Shown: one piece after another, positions 8,911-19,405 of the stretch
Layout: every line of letters begins with the position of its first letter
Numbering within the stretch: position 1 is the stretch's first letter
DNA from: Rhizobiales bacterium Y(2018)
GTDB lineage: Bacteria; Pseudomonadota; Alphaproteobacteria; Rhizobiales; Aestuariivirgaceae
NCBI GenBank assembly: GCA_005502925.1
Contig: SCPD01000006.1
Coordinates: forward strand, 1 to 64,000
Direction: 5' to 3'
DNA: 64,000 nucleotides
Program-made: the position numbers and the translations under genes
The notes under the pieces: model-generated
What the model was told of the DNA's origin: nothing
The model's database searches: none
The model's input: only the letters and a program-made list of their open reading frames with translations

Positions 8911-9015
8911 GGCTGTTATGGGCTGATTTTCTTAGACAGTTGTCGCATTGCAGGATAGGACTCGGCGCCGTCATACTGCTTGCCCGAACCCGGCATGAGA
9001 GGGAGGAATTTGCTG

Positions 9016-10956
<1,941 letters not shown>

Positions 10957-10969
10957 GATTCCAAAAAGA

Positions 10970-12352
10970 ATGTCCCGCCTCTCCAATATGGCCGTCCGCG
11001 ATATCGAGACGGTGATTCATCCCTACACCAATCTCGCGCGTCATCGTGAAACCGGGCCGCTCATCCTCAATGAGGGCCGCGGCATCCATCTCTATGACGA
11101 CAAGGGCAAGCGCTATATCGAAGGCCTCGCCGGCCTGTGGTGCACCTCGCTCGGCTATGGCAATGAAGAATTGGTCGAGGCGGCGGCGCAAGCGATGCGC
11201 AAGCTCTCCTATACGAGCATCTTCTCCGGCAAGTCGCATGATTCGGCGATCGAGCTGTCCGAGAAGCTCAAGGAGCTGGCGCCGTGCCCGACGTCCAAGG
11301 TGCTGTTCGGCGGCTCGGGCTCGGAAGCCAACGACATGCAGATCAAGCTCACCTGGTATATGAGCAATGCCAAAGGCCTGCCGAAAAAGAAGAAGATCAT
11401 CTCGCGCCAGCGCGCCTATCACGGCGTCACCATCGCCTCGGCGTCGCTGACGGGACTTCCCTGGGTGCATGCCGATTTCGATCTGCCGATCGCCAATATC
11501 CTGCACACATCCTGCCCGCATTATTATCGCTTCGCCGAAGAGGGGGAGACGGAAGATCAGTTCACCGACCGCCTCGCCAAGGATCTCGACGATCTCATCC
11601 AGAAGGAAGGGCCCGAGACGGTCGCCGCCTTCATCGCCGAGCCGATCATGGGTGCGGGCGGCGTCATCATCCCGCCGGCCAGCTATTTCCCCAAGATCAA
11701 TGCGGTGCTCGCCAAATATGACGTGCGCTACATCGCCGATGAAGTGATCTGCGGCTTCGGGCGCACCGGCGAATGGTTCGGCACCACCACCATGGGCATG
11801 AAGCCGACCTCGATCTCGATGGCCAAGGCCATTACCTCCGCCTATTTCCCGATGGGCGCCATCACGATCGAGGAAGAGCTCTATCAGGCGATGCTGGACG
11901 AAAGCCGCAAGCTCGGCACCTTCGGCCATGGCTTCACCTATACCGCGCATCCGGTCGGCTGCGCCGTGGCGCTGAAGACGATCGAGATCTATGAGCGCGA
12001 CAAGACGGTCGAGCATGTGCGCCAGGTGGCGCCCGTCTTCGAGAAGCGCATCGCGCAATTCGCCGATCATCCCCTCGTCGGCAGTGCCCGCGCCAAGGGG
12101 CTTCTCGGTGCGCTCGAGCTCGTCGCCGACAAGAAGACCAAGCGGGCCTTCGATCCGAAGAAGGCGGTCGGCGCGCTGTGCGCCGATATCCTCCAGGAGA
12201 ACGGCCTCATCGTGCGCGCGATGGGCGATGCAGTGGCCTTCTGCCCGCCGCTCGTCATCACCGCGGACGAGATCAACGAGATGTTCGACATCGTGGCCAA
12301 GGGCCTCAAGATTCTCGAAGAGCGCGTGCTCAAGGAGAATCTGCGGAATTAG
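10970..12352 (+). CDS. Class III (omega) aminotransferase
   Basis: A 460-residue PLP enzyme of fold type I, subgroup II. The Schiff-base lysine is Lys286 in SMAKAITSAYFPMGA. IADEVICGFGRTGEWF holds the PLP-nitrogen aspartate, and FGGSGSEANDMQIKL binds phosphate. The AKAITSAYFP context and the LWCTSLGYG N-terminal motif are those of pyruvate-dependent omega-transaminases acting on GABA, putrescine, beta-alanine or related amines. The exact substrate is not determined. It lies between acs and a flavoprotein gene, probably in one transcript (gaps of 13 and 21 nt). Confidence 0.9.
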   Translation: MSRLSNMAVRDIETVIHPYTNLARHRETGPLILNEGRGIHLYDDKGKRYIEGLAGLWCTSLGYGNEELVEAAAQAMRKLSYTSIFSGKSHDSAIELSEKLKELAPCPTSKVLFGGSGSEANDMQIKLTWYMSNAKGLPKKKKIISRQRAYHGVTIASASLTGLPWVHADFDLPIANILHTSCPHYYRFAEEGETEDQFTDRLAKDLDDLIQKEGPETVAAFIAEPIMGAGGVIIPPASYFPKINAVLAKYDVRYIADEVICGFGRTGEWFGTTTMGMKPTSISMAKAITSAYFPMGAITIEEELYQAMLDESRKLGTFGHGFTYTAHPVGCAVALKTIEIYERDKTVEHVRQVAPVFEKRIAQFADHPLVGSARAKGLLGALELVADKKTKRAFDPKKAVGALCADILQENGLIVRAMGDAVAFCPPLVITADEINEMFDIVAKGLKILEERVLKENLRN

Positions 12353-12373
12353 TCTCAGGCAAGAGGTAATGAG

Positions 12374-13000
12374 ATGAGCCGGATCGAGGAAAAGAGCGTA
12401 CTCAGGGCGAAGATGGGCGAGGTCGGCCCGCTGGCCGCCGGCAAGACGCTCAAGCGCATCGATAAATATGCGAAGACCTATATCGAGCGCTCACCTTTCT
12501 TATGCATTGGCACGGCGGACGAGAACGGCAATGCCGATGTCTCGCCGCGCGGCGATCCGCCGGGCTTCGTGCGCGTCGTCGATGACCGCACGCTGCTCAT
12601 TCCCGACCGGCCCGGCAACAACCGGGTCGACACGATGGCGAATATCATCGCCAATCCGAAAGTCGGCATCCTGTTTCTCATCCCCGGGATCGACGACACG
12701 CTGCGGGTGAACGGCCGGGCCGAGATCATCGACGATCCGGTCGAGCTGGCGCCTGCCGCGATCAATGGCCGGGCGCCGAAGATCGGCATCCGCGTGCATG
12801 TGGATGAGGTGTTCTTCCACTGCGCCAAGGCCTTCCGCCGCTCGCAATTGTGGGATCAGGCGGCGCATCAGGACCGCTCCTTCCTGCCGGGCCTCGCCCA
12901 TATGGTGATGGAGCAGGCGCGCGCCTGTGAGGTCGAGACGGAGGAGTCCGATCAGGTCGAGGCGGAGATCCAGGAAGAATACAAGACCGGACTCTACTGA
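12374..13000 (+). CDS. PPOX-class FMN-binding protein, MSMEG_1061 type
   Basis: A 208-residue split-barrel flavoprotein of the pyridoxamine 5'-phosphate oxidase superfamily. It shows FLCIGTADENGNADVSPRG, LLIPDRPGNNRVDT and the GRAEIIDDP strand, the layout of the MSMEG_1061 family. Members are presumed FMN- or F420-dependent reductases, and no substrate can be given. The stop shares one base with the next start (TGATG), so it is coupled to the deaminase gene. Confidence 0.85.
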   Translation: MSRIEEKSVLRAKMGEVGPLAAGKTLKRIDKYAKTYIERSPFLCIGTADENGNADVSPRGDPPGFVRVVDDRTLLIPDRPGNNRVDTMANIIANPKVGILFLIPGIDDTLRVNGRAEIIDDPVELAPAAINGRAPKIGIRVHVDEVFFHCAKAFRRSQLWDQAAHQDRSFLPGLAHMVMEQARACEVETEESDQVEAEIQEEYKTGLY

Positions 13001-13488
13001 TGACCAACACCACCGATCTCAAACATATCCGCCGCGCGGTCGAGCTGGCGCGCGAGGCGCTCGAAGTTGGCGATGAGCCTTTCGGCTCGGTGCTCGTCTC
13101 CGGCGACGGCAAGGTTCTGGCCGAGGACCGCAACCGCGTCGCGGGTGGCGATCAGACACGCCATCCCGAATTCGATCTCGCCCGCTGGGCGGGTGAAAAC
13201 ATGACGCTGGCGGAACGCGCCAAGGCCACGGTCTACACATCTGGCGAGCATTGCCCGATGTGCGCGGCGGCGCATGGCTGGGCGGGTCTCGGCCGCATCG
13301 TCTATGCGGCGTCCTCGCGTCAGCTCAACCAATGGCGCAAGGAGATGGGCGCAACGGGCGAATCGCCTGTGCGGTCTTTGCCGATCCAGGAGATAGCACC
13401 CTTCGTGAAGGTCGAAGGGCCTGTGCCGGAAGTCGAGGCGGAGGTGCATGAGCTGCACCGCCGCGCTTTCGCAAAATCAGGAAATTAA
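13000..13488 (+). CDS. Nucleoside/guanine deaminase-like protein (CDA superfamily)
   Basis: A 162-residue zinc deaminase-fold protein. The zinc site is recognisable: His-Pro-Glu in TRHPEFDLARWA, where the family normally has His-Ala/Val-Glu, and two cysteines in EHCPMCAAA. The early EPFGSVLV is the usual substrate-loop motif of nucleoside deaminases. The gene is coupled to the PPOX gene upstream and converges with the S1C protease, overlapping its 3' end by 4 nt. It hydrolyses a nucleobase or a similar cyclic amine, but which one is unknown. Confidence 0.85.
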   Translation: MTNTTDLKHIRRAVELAREALEVGDEPFGSVLVSGDGKVLAEDRNRVAGGDQTRHPEFDLARWAGENMTLAERAKATVYTSGEHCPMCAAAHGWAGLGRIVYAASSRQLNQWRKEMGATGESPVRSLPIQEIAPFVKVEGPVPEVEAEVHELHRRAFAKSGN

Positions 13489-14468
13489 CGCCGCTCCACC
13501 GGGACGATGAAACGCTCGCGCAACTCACCGCGCCGGAGCACGGTGATACGCGTCTCGTGACCGACACGTTCATGATTGAGCAGGCGCAGGAGATCGTCGA
13601 TGCCCGCCACCGCATGGCCGTCGATGGCGATGATGAGATCGCCCGATTTGATGCCGCCTTCATCGGCCGGGCTCTTCTCGACCACCTTCATGACGCGCAC
13701 GCCCATCTCCTGGTCGATGCCGGCGAAACGGGCAATATGGCGCGGCACCACGGTCTGCTGGCCTTCGATGCCGATGGCGGCGCGGCGCACCCGGCCATGC
13801 TGCAGGATCTGGGTCAGCACATAAAGCGCGGTGTTGCTGGCAACCGAGAAGCAGATGCCCTGGGCGCCGAGGATCACCGCGGTGTTGACGCCGATCACGC
13901 GGCCCTTCGAATCGACCAGCGGTCCGCCCGAATTGCCGGGATTGAGCGCGGCGTCGGTTTGGATCACGTCGTCGATGAGGCGTCCCGTCGATGCCCTGAG
14001 CGAGCGGCCGATGGCGCTGATGACGCCGGTCGTGACCGTCTGCTCGAAGCCTAGAGGATTGCCGATGGCGATGGCGAGCTGGCCGCGCTTGATGGCTTTC
14101 GAGTCGTGCAGCGCCAGTGGCGGCACATGCAGATTCTCATCGGTGCGGATGACGGCGATGTCGCTGTCGGGATCCTCGCCGATGATGCGCGCGGCGGCGC
14201 GCTGGCCGTCGGGCAGCCCGACCAGAATGGTCTTGGTGCCCGAAACGACATGGCTGTTGGTGAAGATGAGGCCGTCGGAAGCGACGACGAAACCCGAGCC
14301 GCCGCCCTGGCGGCCCTGGCTGTTCTTCACTGCAATATGGACGACGGACGGCCCGGCCTTGTCGACCGCACCGATCACCGCCGACGAATAAGCGTCGAGT
14401 AATTCGCCGTCGGTCGCCGCGTGGGTGACCTCCGGCAGGGACTGGCCCTGTTCATCCAGATCAAGCAT
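13485..14468 (-). CDS. S1C (HtrA/Deg-like) serine protease with PDZ domain
   Basis: A 327-residue trypsin-like protease. The catalytic triad is visible: His in GLIFTNSHVV, Asp in DPDSDIAVIRTD and Ser in ALNPGNSGGPLVDSKG. A single PDZ domain follows, with GVRVMKVVEKSPADEGGIKSG. The start at 14468 has GGAG at about 8 nt; an upstream in-frame ATG at 14489 only adds seven residues. Unlike canonical HtrA/DegP there is no evident signal peptide or transmembrane anchor, so it may act in the cytoplasm. Confidence 0.9.
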   Translation of the reverse strand: MLDLDEQGQSLPEVTHAATDGELLDAYSSAVIGAVDKAGPSVVHIAVKNSQGRQGGGSGFVVASDGLIFTNSHVVSGTKTILVGLPDGQRAAARIIGEDPDSDIAVIRTDENLHVPPLALHDSKAIKRGQLAIAIGNPLGFEQTVTTGVISAIGRSLRASTGRLIDDVIQTDAALNPGNSGGPLVDSKGRVIGVNTAVILGAQGICFSVASNTALYVLTQILQHGRVRRAAIGIEGQQTVVPRHIARFAGIDQEMGVRVMKVVEKSPADEGGIKSGDLIIAIDGHAVAGIDDLLRLLNHERVGHETRITVLRRGELRERFIVPVERR

Positions 14469-14536
14469 GAGAGTTCTCCGCCAAAGCATATGGGGAGGGC
14501 CGGAACTGGTTACCAGTGGTAGGGAAGACGGAGCCT

Positions 14537-14634
14537 GTCATCCCGGCGAAAGCCGGGATCCATTAGGCTCTTCAAGGCGATAGGTACCACCCGCTCGCGC
14601 TTATTGAATAGGCCCCGACTTTCGTCGAGGTGAC
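14537..14634. repeat. Palindromic repeat, family shared with 24193-24292
   Basis: The left arm (14537-14562) begins GTCATCCCGGCGAAAGCC, is itself a hairpin (CCCGGCGAAAGCCGGG), and is identical over 26 bases to the left arm of the element at 24193. The right arm (14611-14634), GGCCCCGACTTTCGTCGAGG followed by TGAC, is a diverged complement. It separates the protease from the PLP lyase gene on the same strand. This sequence is familiar as a dispersed repeat in alphaproteobacterial genomes. Confidence 0.8.
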
Positions 14635-14641
14635 GGTTGGA

Positions 14642-15781
14642 TCAGCCTAGCGCCTGTTCGAGGTCTGCTATGAGATCATCGGCATGCTCGATGCCGATCG
14701 ACAGCCGGATAAGATTGTCGGGCACCGGGCTTTCCGGTCCTTCCACCGTCTTGCGATGTTCGGCGAGGCTCTCGACGCCGCCCAGCGAGGTCGCCGGCAC
14801 GATCACCTTGAGGCGGGTGCAGACCTTGACCGCTGCCGCCGCATCGCCCGCGATCAGCAAGGAGAGCATGCCGCCAAAGCCGTCGGTCATCTGCTTCCTG
14901 GCGATGGCATGGCTGCGGTGCGAGGCGAGGCCTGGATAAAGCACGCGCTCGATCTTCGGGTGCTTCTCGAAATGGCGGGCAATGGCCATGGCATTGGCGG
15001 AGGCCTGGCGGTAGCGCACATAGAGAGTGCGCAGGCCGCGGATGAGGAGCCAAGCCTCGAAAGGCGCCAGAGGCGAGCCGATCTTGGTGCGCAAGCCGGC
15101 GATCTCCTCCCAGCGCGCATTGGCTTCACGGGCGACGAGCACGCCGGCCAGCACGTCGGAATGGCCATTGAGATATTTGGTCGCCGAATGGAAGACGATA
15201 TCGGCGCCGAGCGTCAGCGGCTGCGTGGTGACGGCGGCGCTGGCGGTGGCGTCGACGGCGAGAAGCGCCCCCGCCTCATGGGCGGCCTTCGCCGCGGCGG
15301 CGATATCGATCACGTCCCAGGTCGGGTTGAGCGGCGTCTCGATCCAGACGAGATCCGTCTCACCCTTGCGCAACGCTTTGGCCAGAGCTGCGGGATCGGC
15401 TGCGTCGAACAAGGTGAGCGTAATGCGGCCCTTGGCTTCGAGCCGCTTCAACCAGTCACGCGTGCCGTAATACATGACATCGGGAGCGGCGACATGGGCG
15501 CCCTGCGGCACGGTCTCGAGCAATGTCGTGATTGCCGCCATGCCGGAGGCGAAGAGAAGTGCGCCGGCGCCCTGCTCGAGCGCGGCTACCGCTTCCTCGG
15601 CATGCCACAAGGTCGGGCTGCCGCCGCGAATGTAGTTTTCCTTGAGCTTGGGCGTGTAGCTTTCATCGCGCGCGTAGGTCGAAGACATATAGAGCGGCGG
15701 CGTGACCGAGCCGGTCGCCTCATCGACGGCCTTGAGCGTGTGCGCGGCGATCGTTTCCGGCCGCAGATTAGAGTTAGACAT
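14642..15781 (-). CDS. metC: Trans-sulfuration PLP enzyme, cystathionine beta-lyase-like
   Basis: A 379-residue Cys/Met-metabolism PLP enzyme of gamma family. The PLP lysine lies in HSATKYLNGHSDV. The substrate-binding YTPKLKENYIRGGSPT and the C-terminal TSLGGVESLAEH section are typical. Best match is to alphaproteobacterial cystathionine beta-lyases, though cystathionine gamma-synthases and lyases look alike. The start at 15781 overlaps the SDR stop by 8 nt; an in-frame ATG at 15793 would add four residues. It is probably co-transcribed with the SDR gene. Confidence 0.85.
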   Translation of the reverse strand: MSNSNLRPETIAAHTLKAVDEATGSVTPPLYMSSTYARDESYTPKLKENYIRGGSPTLWHAEEAVAALEQGAGALLFASGMAAITTLLETVPQGAHVAAPDVMYYGTRDWLKRLEAKGRITLTLFDAADPAALAKALRKGETDLVWIETPLNPTWDVIDIAAAAKAAHEAGALLAVDATASAAVTTQPLTLGADIVFHSATKYLNGHSDVLAGVLVAREANARWEEIAGLRTKIGSPLAPFEAWLLIRGLRTLYVRYRQASANAMAIARHFEKHPKIERVLYPGLASHRSHAIARKQMTDGFGGMLSLLIAGDAAAAVKVCTRLKVIVPATSLGGVESLAEHRKTVEGPESPVPDNLIRLSIGIEHADDLIADLEQALG

Positions 15782-16529
15782 GCTGACCGCCATTGATATG
15801 CAATTCGGCCCCGGTCACGTAGCTCGAGGCGTCGGTGCACAGGAAATAGATCGACTTCGCCACTTCTTCCGGTTGTCCTAAGCGATGCAACGGAAGCTGG
15901 GCGACGATCTTCTCGGTGCCGGGCGACAGGATCGAGGTCTCGATCTCGCCCGGCGAGATGGCGTTGACGCGCACGCCGAAGGGACCGAAATCGCCGGCCA
16001 TCTCGCGGGTCAAAGCGGCGAGCGCCGCCTTCGACGTCGCATAAGCGGCGCCGGCGAAAGGATGAACGCGCGAGCCCGCGATGGAGGTGACGTTGACGAC
16101 GGCGCCCTTGGCGCGGGCGAGCTCGTCGATGAGGCCGCGGGCCAGCATGATCGGCGCGTAGAAGTTGACCTGGAAGACGGTCTTCCAATCTTCTTCCGCG
16201 GTCTCGATGGAATTAAGCCGTCCGCCGCCCGGCTTCTTGGGCGAGATGGCGGCGTTGTTGATGAGCGCATGGAGGCGCGAGCCTTGCGCCTTGAGCCGCT
16301 CCTTGATCTGGATGATGGCGTCGGCCGTTTCCTTGGGGTCGGCGAGATCGGCCTGGATATGATCCTCCGGTCCCGCGTCCCACGGACAGTCCTCCGGGAA
16401 AGGATGGCGCGAGACGGTGATCGCCCGCCAGCCGGCGGTCGAGAAGCGTTTCGCCGTCGCATGGCCGATGCCACGCGAGGCGCCGGTCAGAATCAGGGTC
16501 TTGCGTTCGCTATCGGGAGTGGTGGTCAT
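15774..16529 (-). CDS. Short-chain dehydrogenase/reductase
   Basis: A 251-residue classical SDR. It has the cofactor motif TGASRGIG, the structural NNAA motif, the catalytic Ser in NVTSIAGS and the YATSK motif (Tyr-x-x-x-Lys). It ends with the usual GAELHINGGQ strand. An Arg in the second strand region (SRH) suggests NADP preference, but this is weak evidence. The substrate is unknown. It lies upstream of the PLP lyase gene, with overlapping ends. Confidence 0.9.
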   Translation of the reverse strand: MTTTPDSERKTLILTGASRGIGHATAKRFSTAGWRAITVSRHPFPEDCPWDAGPEDHIQADLADPKETADAIIQIKERLKAQGSRLHALINNAAISPKKPGGGRLNSIETAEEDWKTVFQVNFYAPIMLARGLIDELARAKGAVVNVTSIAGSRVHPFAGAAYATSKAALAALTREMAGDFGPFGVRVNAISPGEIETSILSPGTEKIVAQLPLHRLGQPEEVAKSIYFLCTDASSYVTGAELHINGGQHV

Positions 16530-16586
16530 TGTTCACTTTCTCTCGCATCGCTTTCGCGGAAAGCCGGGATCAACCTGTCGCGATGC

Positions 16587-17219
16587 TCACGGATATAGCC
16601 GGGTTTTGTTCCAGCCGCCCTGCGGCGTCTCGCGGCGGAAGACGACGCGGTCATGCAGGCGGAACGGCCGGTCGTGCCAGAATTCGATTGAGGTGGGGAG
16701 CAGGCGGAAGCCTGACCAATAAGGCGGGCGCGGCACTTCGCCGATGGCATAGCGGGCGCCATAGAGGGCGACTTGCCCCTCGAGCTCGAAACGCCCCTTC
16801 AGAGGCCGCGATTGCTGCGAGGCCCAGGCGCCGATGCGGCTGTCACGTGGACGTGAAGCGAAATAAGCATCGGCCTCGGCATCGCTCACCGTCTCGACCG
16901 GGCCTCTGACGCGCACCTGACGGCGCAGCGATTTCCAGTGGAAGCACAATGCCGCCTTCCCGGCGGAGAGCAGCTCATGGCCCTTCTGGCTCTCGTAATT
17001 GGTGTAGAAGACGAAACCCCGGCCATCGACCGCCTTCAGAAGCACCATGCGCGCATTGGGCAGGCCTTCCTCGTCGACGGTGGCGAGCGCCACCGCATTG
17101 GGATCATTGGGCTCGGACTTGCCGGCATCCTTGAGCCACTCCTCGAACAGCGAGATCGGTTCCTCGCGTTCGGTAAAGCCTTGGGCTGCCATAAGGGTAG
17201 GGAGATCGCTCAGTGACAT
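16587..17219 (-). CDS. pdxH: Pyridoxine/pyridoxamine 5'-phosphate oxidase
   Basis: A 210-residue FMN enzyme that makes pyridoxal 5'-phosphate. Diagnostic stretches are [34 protein letters not shown] and the C-terminal [17 protein letters not shown], ending in RLYP, which carries substrate-contact Arg residues. Length and all motifs match canonical PdxH. The upstream gap to the divergent lipoprotein gene (132 bp) should hold both promoters. Confidence 0.96.
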   Translation of the reverse strand: MSLSDLPTLMAAQGFTEREEPISLFEEWLKDAGKSEPNDPNAVALATVDEEGLPNARMVLLKAVDGRGFVFYTNYESQKGHELLSAGKAALCFHWKSLRRQVRVRGPVETVSDAEADAYFASRPRDSRIGAWASQQSRPLKGRFELEGQVALYGARYAIGEVPRPPYWSGFRLLPTSIEFWHDRPFRLHDRVVFRRETPQGGWNKTRLYP

Positions 17220-17351
17220 CTGGTTAACTCAGTCTTGTTATGCCTCAGACTTACCATATTTCGCCCGTCTTGCCGCCATTGCCTGGGCCTAGTCAGGCAT
17301 GCGCCCAACGGGATGGGTGGTTTCTGTTCTTTAGAGTGCTGGGGAAGTTGA

Positions 17352-17813
17352 ATGCAATCCAAGTCTGTCGCCGTCATCGCCCTCTCGGGTCTCCTGCTTG
17401 CGGGCTGCGCCAATTCGGGCCCGAAGGAAACCGGTGGTGCCGTCATCGGCGGCGTGGCGGGCGGCCTTCTCGGCAATACGATCGGCCATGGCAAGGGCCG
17501 CGCGGCGGCGACGATCCTCGGTGCGGCGCTGGGTGCGGTTGTCGGCGGCGCGGTCGGGCGCAATCTCGACGATGCCGATCGTGAGCGCGCTTATTATGCC
17601 GCCGATCGCTCCTTCCGGTCCGGCCGCGAAGCCACCTGGCGGAATCCCAATAACGGCCATCGCGGCCGTTTCGTGCCGCAACGCTCCTATCGCGACGACA
17701 ATGACCAAATGTGCCGTGATTTCGAGCACACGATCTGGGTCGATGGCGAACCGGAAGTCGTCGAAGGCACGGCCTGCGAGATGCGCGACGGCAGCTGGCG
17801 CGTCGTCGGCTAA
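17352..17813 (+). CDS. Glycine-zipper surface lipoprotein (RT0821/17-kDa antigen type)
   Basis: A 153-residue predicted lipoprotein. The signal peptide ends in the lipobox LLLAGC, giving Cys18 or so as the lipidated residue. A glycine-zipper segment follows (GGAVIGGVAGGLLGNTIGHG, then GAALGAVVGGAVGR), as in SmpA/OmlA-like and rickettsial 17-kDa antigens. The C-terminal domain has the MCRDFEHTIWVDGEPEVVEG pattern of RT0821/Lpp0805 surface proteins. It is likely in the outer membrane. The 3' end overlaps that of the convergent DUF2007 gene by 4 nt. Confidence 0.88.
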   Translation: MQSKSVAVIALSGLLLAGCANSGPKETGGAVIGGVAGGLLGNTIGHGKGRAAATILGAALGAVVGGAVGRNLDDADRERAYYAADRSFRSGREATWRNPNNGHRGRFVPQRSYRDDNDQMCRDFEHTIWVDGEPEVVEGTACEMRDGSWRVVG

Positions 17814-18178
17814 TTCACCGCCGTCTCAGCCATCTCGATGTCTCTCTGCGCACGCAGCCAGTAGGGAAAATAGACTATCCCGAGACTGGTGAAAGCGCAG
17901 AGGAAAATCAGCGCATTCGCCAAGTAATGGCGGGCGAAAGCACGGCTCTCCGACAATTGCGGCTGTCCTTCCGTTTCGGCGAGAACTGCGCGTGCGTCAT
18001 CGAGAGAAAATTCGGGCACCTGGATGCGGATGCCACGCTGCGCCACCAGGTAATCGCCGTTGCAGGCGGCGTGGTGGCGCTCAGCGGGAATGGCCAGGAT
18101 GCCGGCGCTCGCAAGATAAGCACAGATGACCTCGCTTTCCGGCCGGCTGAAGCTGGTGCACAAGGTCGCGAGCGTCAT
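17810..18178 (-). CDS. DUF2007-like small membrane protein
   Basis: A 122-residue protein. The first 75 residues resemble the DUF2007 putative signal-transducing fold (SRPESEVICAYLASAGI, then a short acidic-hydrophobic strand with VPEFSLDDARAVL). One transmembrane segment follows near residues 93-111 (ANALIFLCAFTSLGIVYF). The start at 18178 overlaps the TerB-like gene stop (ATGA); a longer frame upstream lies wholly inside that gene. Function is unknown. Confidence 0.75.
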   Translation of the reverse strand: MTLATLCTSFSRPESEVICAYLASAGILAIPAERHHAACNGDYLVAQRGIRIQVPEFSLDDARAVLAETEGQPQLSESRAFARHYLANALIFLCAFTSLGIVYFPYWLRAQRDIEMAETAVN

Positions 18179-18696
18179 TGCAATCCCAGCCGCTCCTTGA
18201 GCTTGGTGATCTTGAGCTGCTGGCGTGCGGTCACCTCGCCGTCGATAGCGGCCACGCGGCGCACCATCTGGACGAAATCCGCCCGCTCGCTTTCGGAGAG
18301 ATCGCGCGCCCATAGTTTCGAATAGCGCAGCGACACGTTGTTGGCGTCCTCGACATGGGAGGCCACCCATTTGCCGAAGACGAGAAGCTCGGTCGGATCG
18401 GCGATGCCCATGGTCTTCGTCACCTCGTGGCGGATCGCCGCCTCGGCCTCTTGCGTAAGGGGATGTTCTTCCTTGGTGATCGCGATCATCATCACGATGG
18501 CGGCCGCCACCGGATCATCGACCGCTTCGACGGGGGATGCCTCGGCCTTCTTGCGGAACTTGTAGCGCTTCCACTTGCCCCAGGCTGTGCCCGCCATATC
18601 GGTGATCTCGTCGGCCGTTTCCTTGGCCGCCTTGAAGCGCCAATACCAGAAACCGACGGCGCCGATGATGCCCGCCAGCGCCAGAAGAATATGCAT
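18175..18696 (-). CDS. Membrane-anchored TerB-like protein
   Basis: A 173-residue protein with an N-terminal membrane helix (ILLALAGIIGAVGFWYW, residues about 3-19), a basic juxtamembrane section, and a helical domain resembling TerB/tellurite-resistance-like folds. The helical domain ends with DFVQMVRRVAAIDGEVTARQ, the usual acidic TerB-type helix. It is coupled to the DUF2007 gene downstream. Its role is unknown; TerB-like domains often act as membrane-associated metal-binding modules, but this is only a fold-level inference. Confidence 0.7.
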   Translation of the reverse strand: MHILLALAGIIGAVGFWYWRFKAAKETADEITDMAGTAWGKWKRYKFRKKAEASPVEAVDDPVAAAIVMMIAITKEEHPLTQEAEAAIRHEVTKTMGIADPTELLVFGKWVASHVEDANNVSLRYSKLWARDLSESERADFVQMVRRVAAIDGEVTARQQLKITKLKERLGLQ

Positions 18697-18791
18697 TTGA
18701 ACCCCCGTCCACGCGCGCGAATCCGCTCGTACCGCGCGCCGCCAATCAAGCCGATTTGATCGGCCGCCGCAAGGGCAGGTTGCCCATGGGA

Positions 18792-18820
18792 TTGACACAA
18801 ACCGTCCAGACGGTACAGTA
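18792..18820 (+). promoter_or_regulatory. TetR promoter with palindromic operator in the spacer
   Basis: TTGACA at 18792-18797 and TACAGT at 18814-18819 form a plausible sigma-70 promoter with 16-base spacing. A perfect inverted repeat, ACCGTC-CA-GACGGT (18801-18814), occupies nearly all of the spacer, 24 bases before the ATG of the TetR gene. This is the expected placement for an autoregulated TetR repressor site; the binding itself is inferred. Confidence 0.7.
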
Positions 18821-18838
18821 GCATAGAGGAAACTGGCC

Positions 18839-19405
18839 ATGGCAACCCAAGCCGCTCGTGATACACGCGCCCAGCTTCTCGATGCCGCCGAGGCGGTCGT
18901 CGCCGAGCAGGGCGCGCGGGCCCTGACCCTCGATGCAGTGGCCGCCCGTTCCGGCATATCGAAAGGCGGGCTCCTTTATCATTTCCGCTCCAAGGAGGAC
19001 CTCGCGGCGGCGATGATCGAGCGCTCGATTGCCTGGTTCGATCAGGCGCTCGTTGAAGCGGGCGCCGGTGAACCCGACGCCAAGGGCCGCTTCACCCGCG
19101 CCTATGTCAAAGCGAGCCTTGGCATGACCCCGCTCACCGGGGCGGGCTTCGACAATCTCTGCTCCGCCATCACCACCGCCCTTCTGTCATTCCCCGAACG
19201 GCTCGGACCGGTGCAGGACCAGGGCGCGCGCACCCAGACCGATGTCGAGCGGGACGGGCTCGATCCGGTCGTGGCGACCATCATCCGCCTCGCCGTCGAC
19301 GGGCTGTGGCTATCCGAAAACTTCAACCTGATGCGCTTCGATCCGGACCTGAAAGCCAAGGTCGCGGCGCGTCTTCTCGAATGGACCCGCAATGAACCAG
19401 GATAA
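18839..19405 (+). CDS. TetR family transcriptional regulator
   Basis: A 188-residue regulator with an N-terminal helix-turn-helix (TLDAVAARSGISKGGLLYHF, then RSKEDL), residues about 28-53, and an all-helical ligand domain resembling the TetR_C_37-like group. It probably represses its own transcript, which continues into the cupin gene (14 nt overlap) and possibly the ABC transporter operon. The ligand is presumably the compound handled by those genes. Confidence 0.9.
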   Translation: MATQAARDTRAQLLDAAEAVVAEQGARALTLDAVAARSGISKGGLLYHFRSKEDLAAAMIERSIAWFDQALVEAGAGEPDAKGRFTRAYVKASLGMTPLTGAGFDNLCSAITTALLSFPERLGPVQDQGARTQTDVERDGLDPVVATIIRLAVDGLWLSENFNLMRFDPDLKAKVAARLLEWTRNEPG

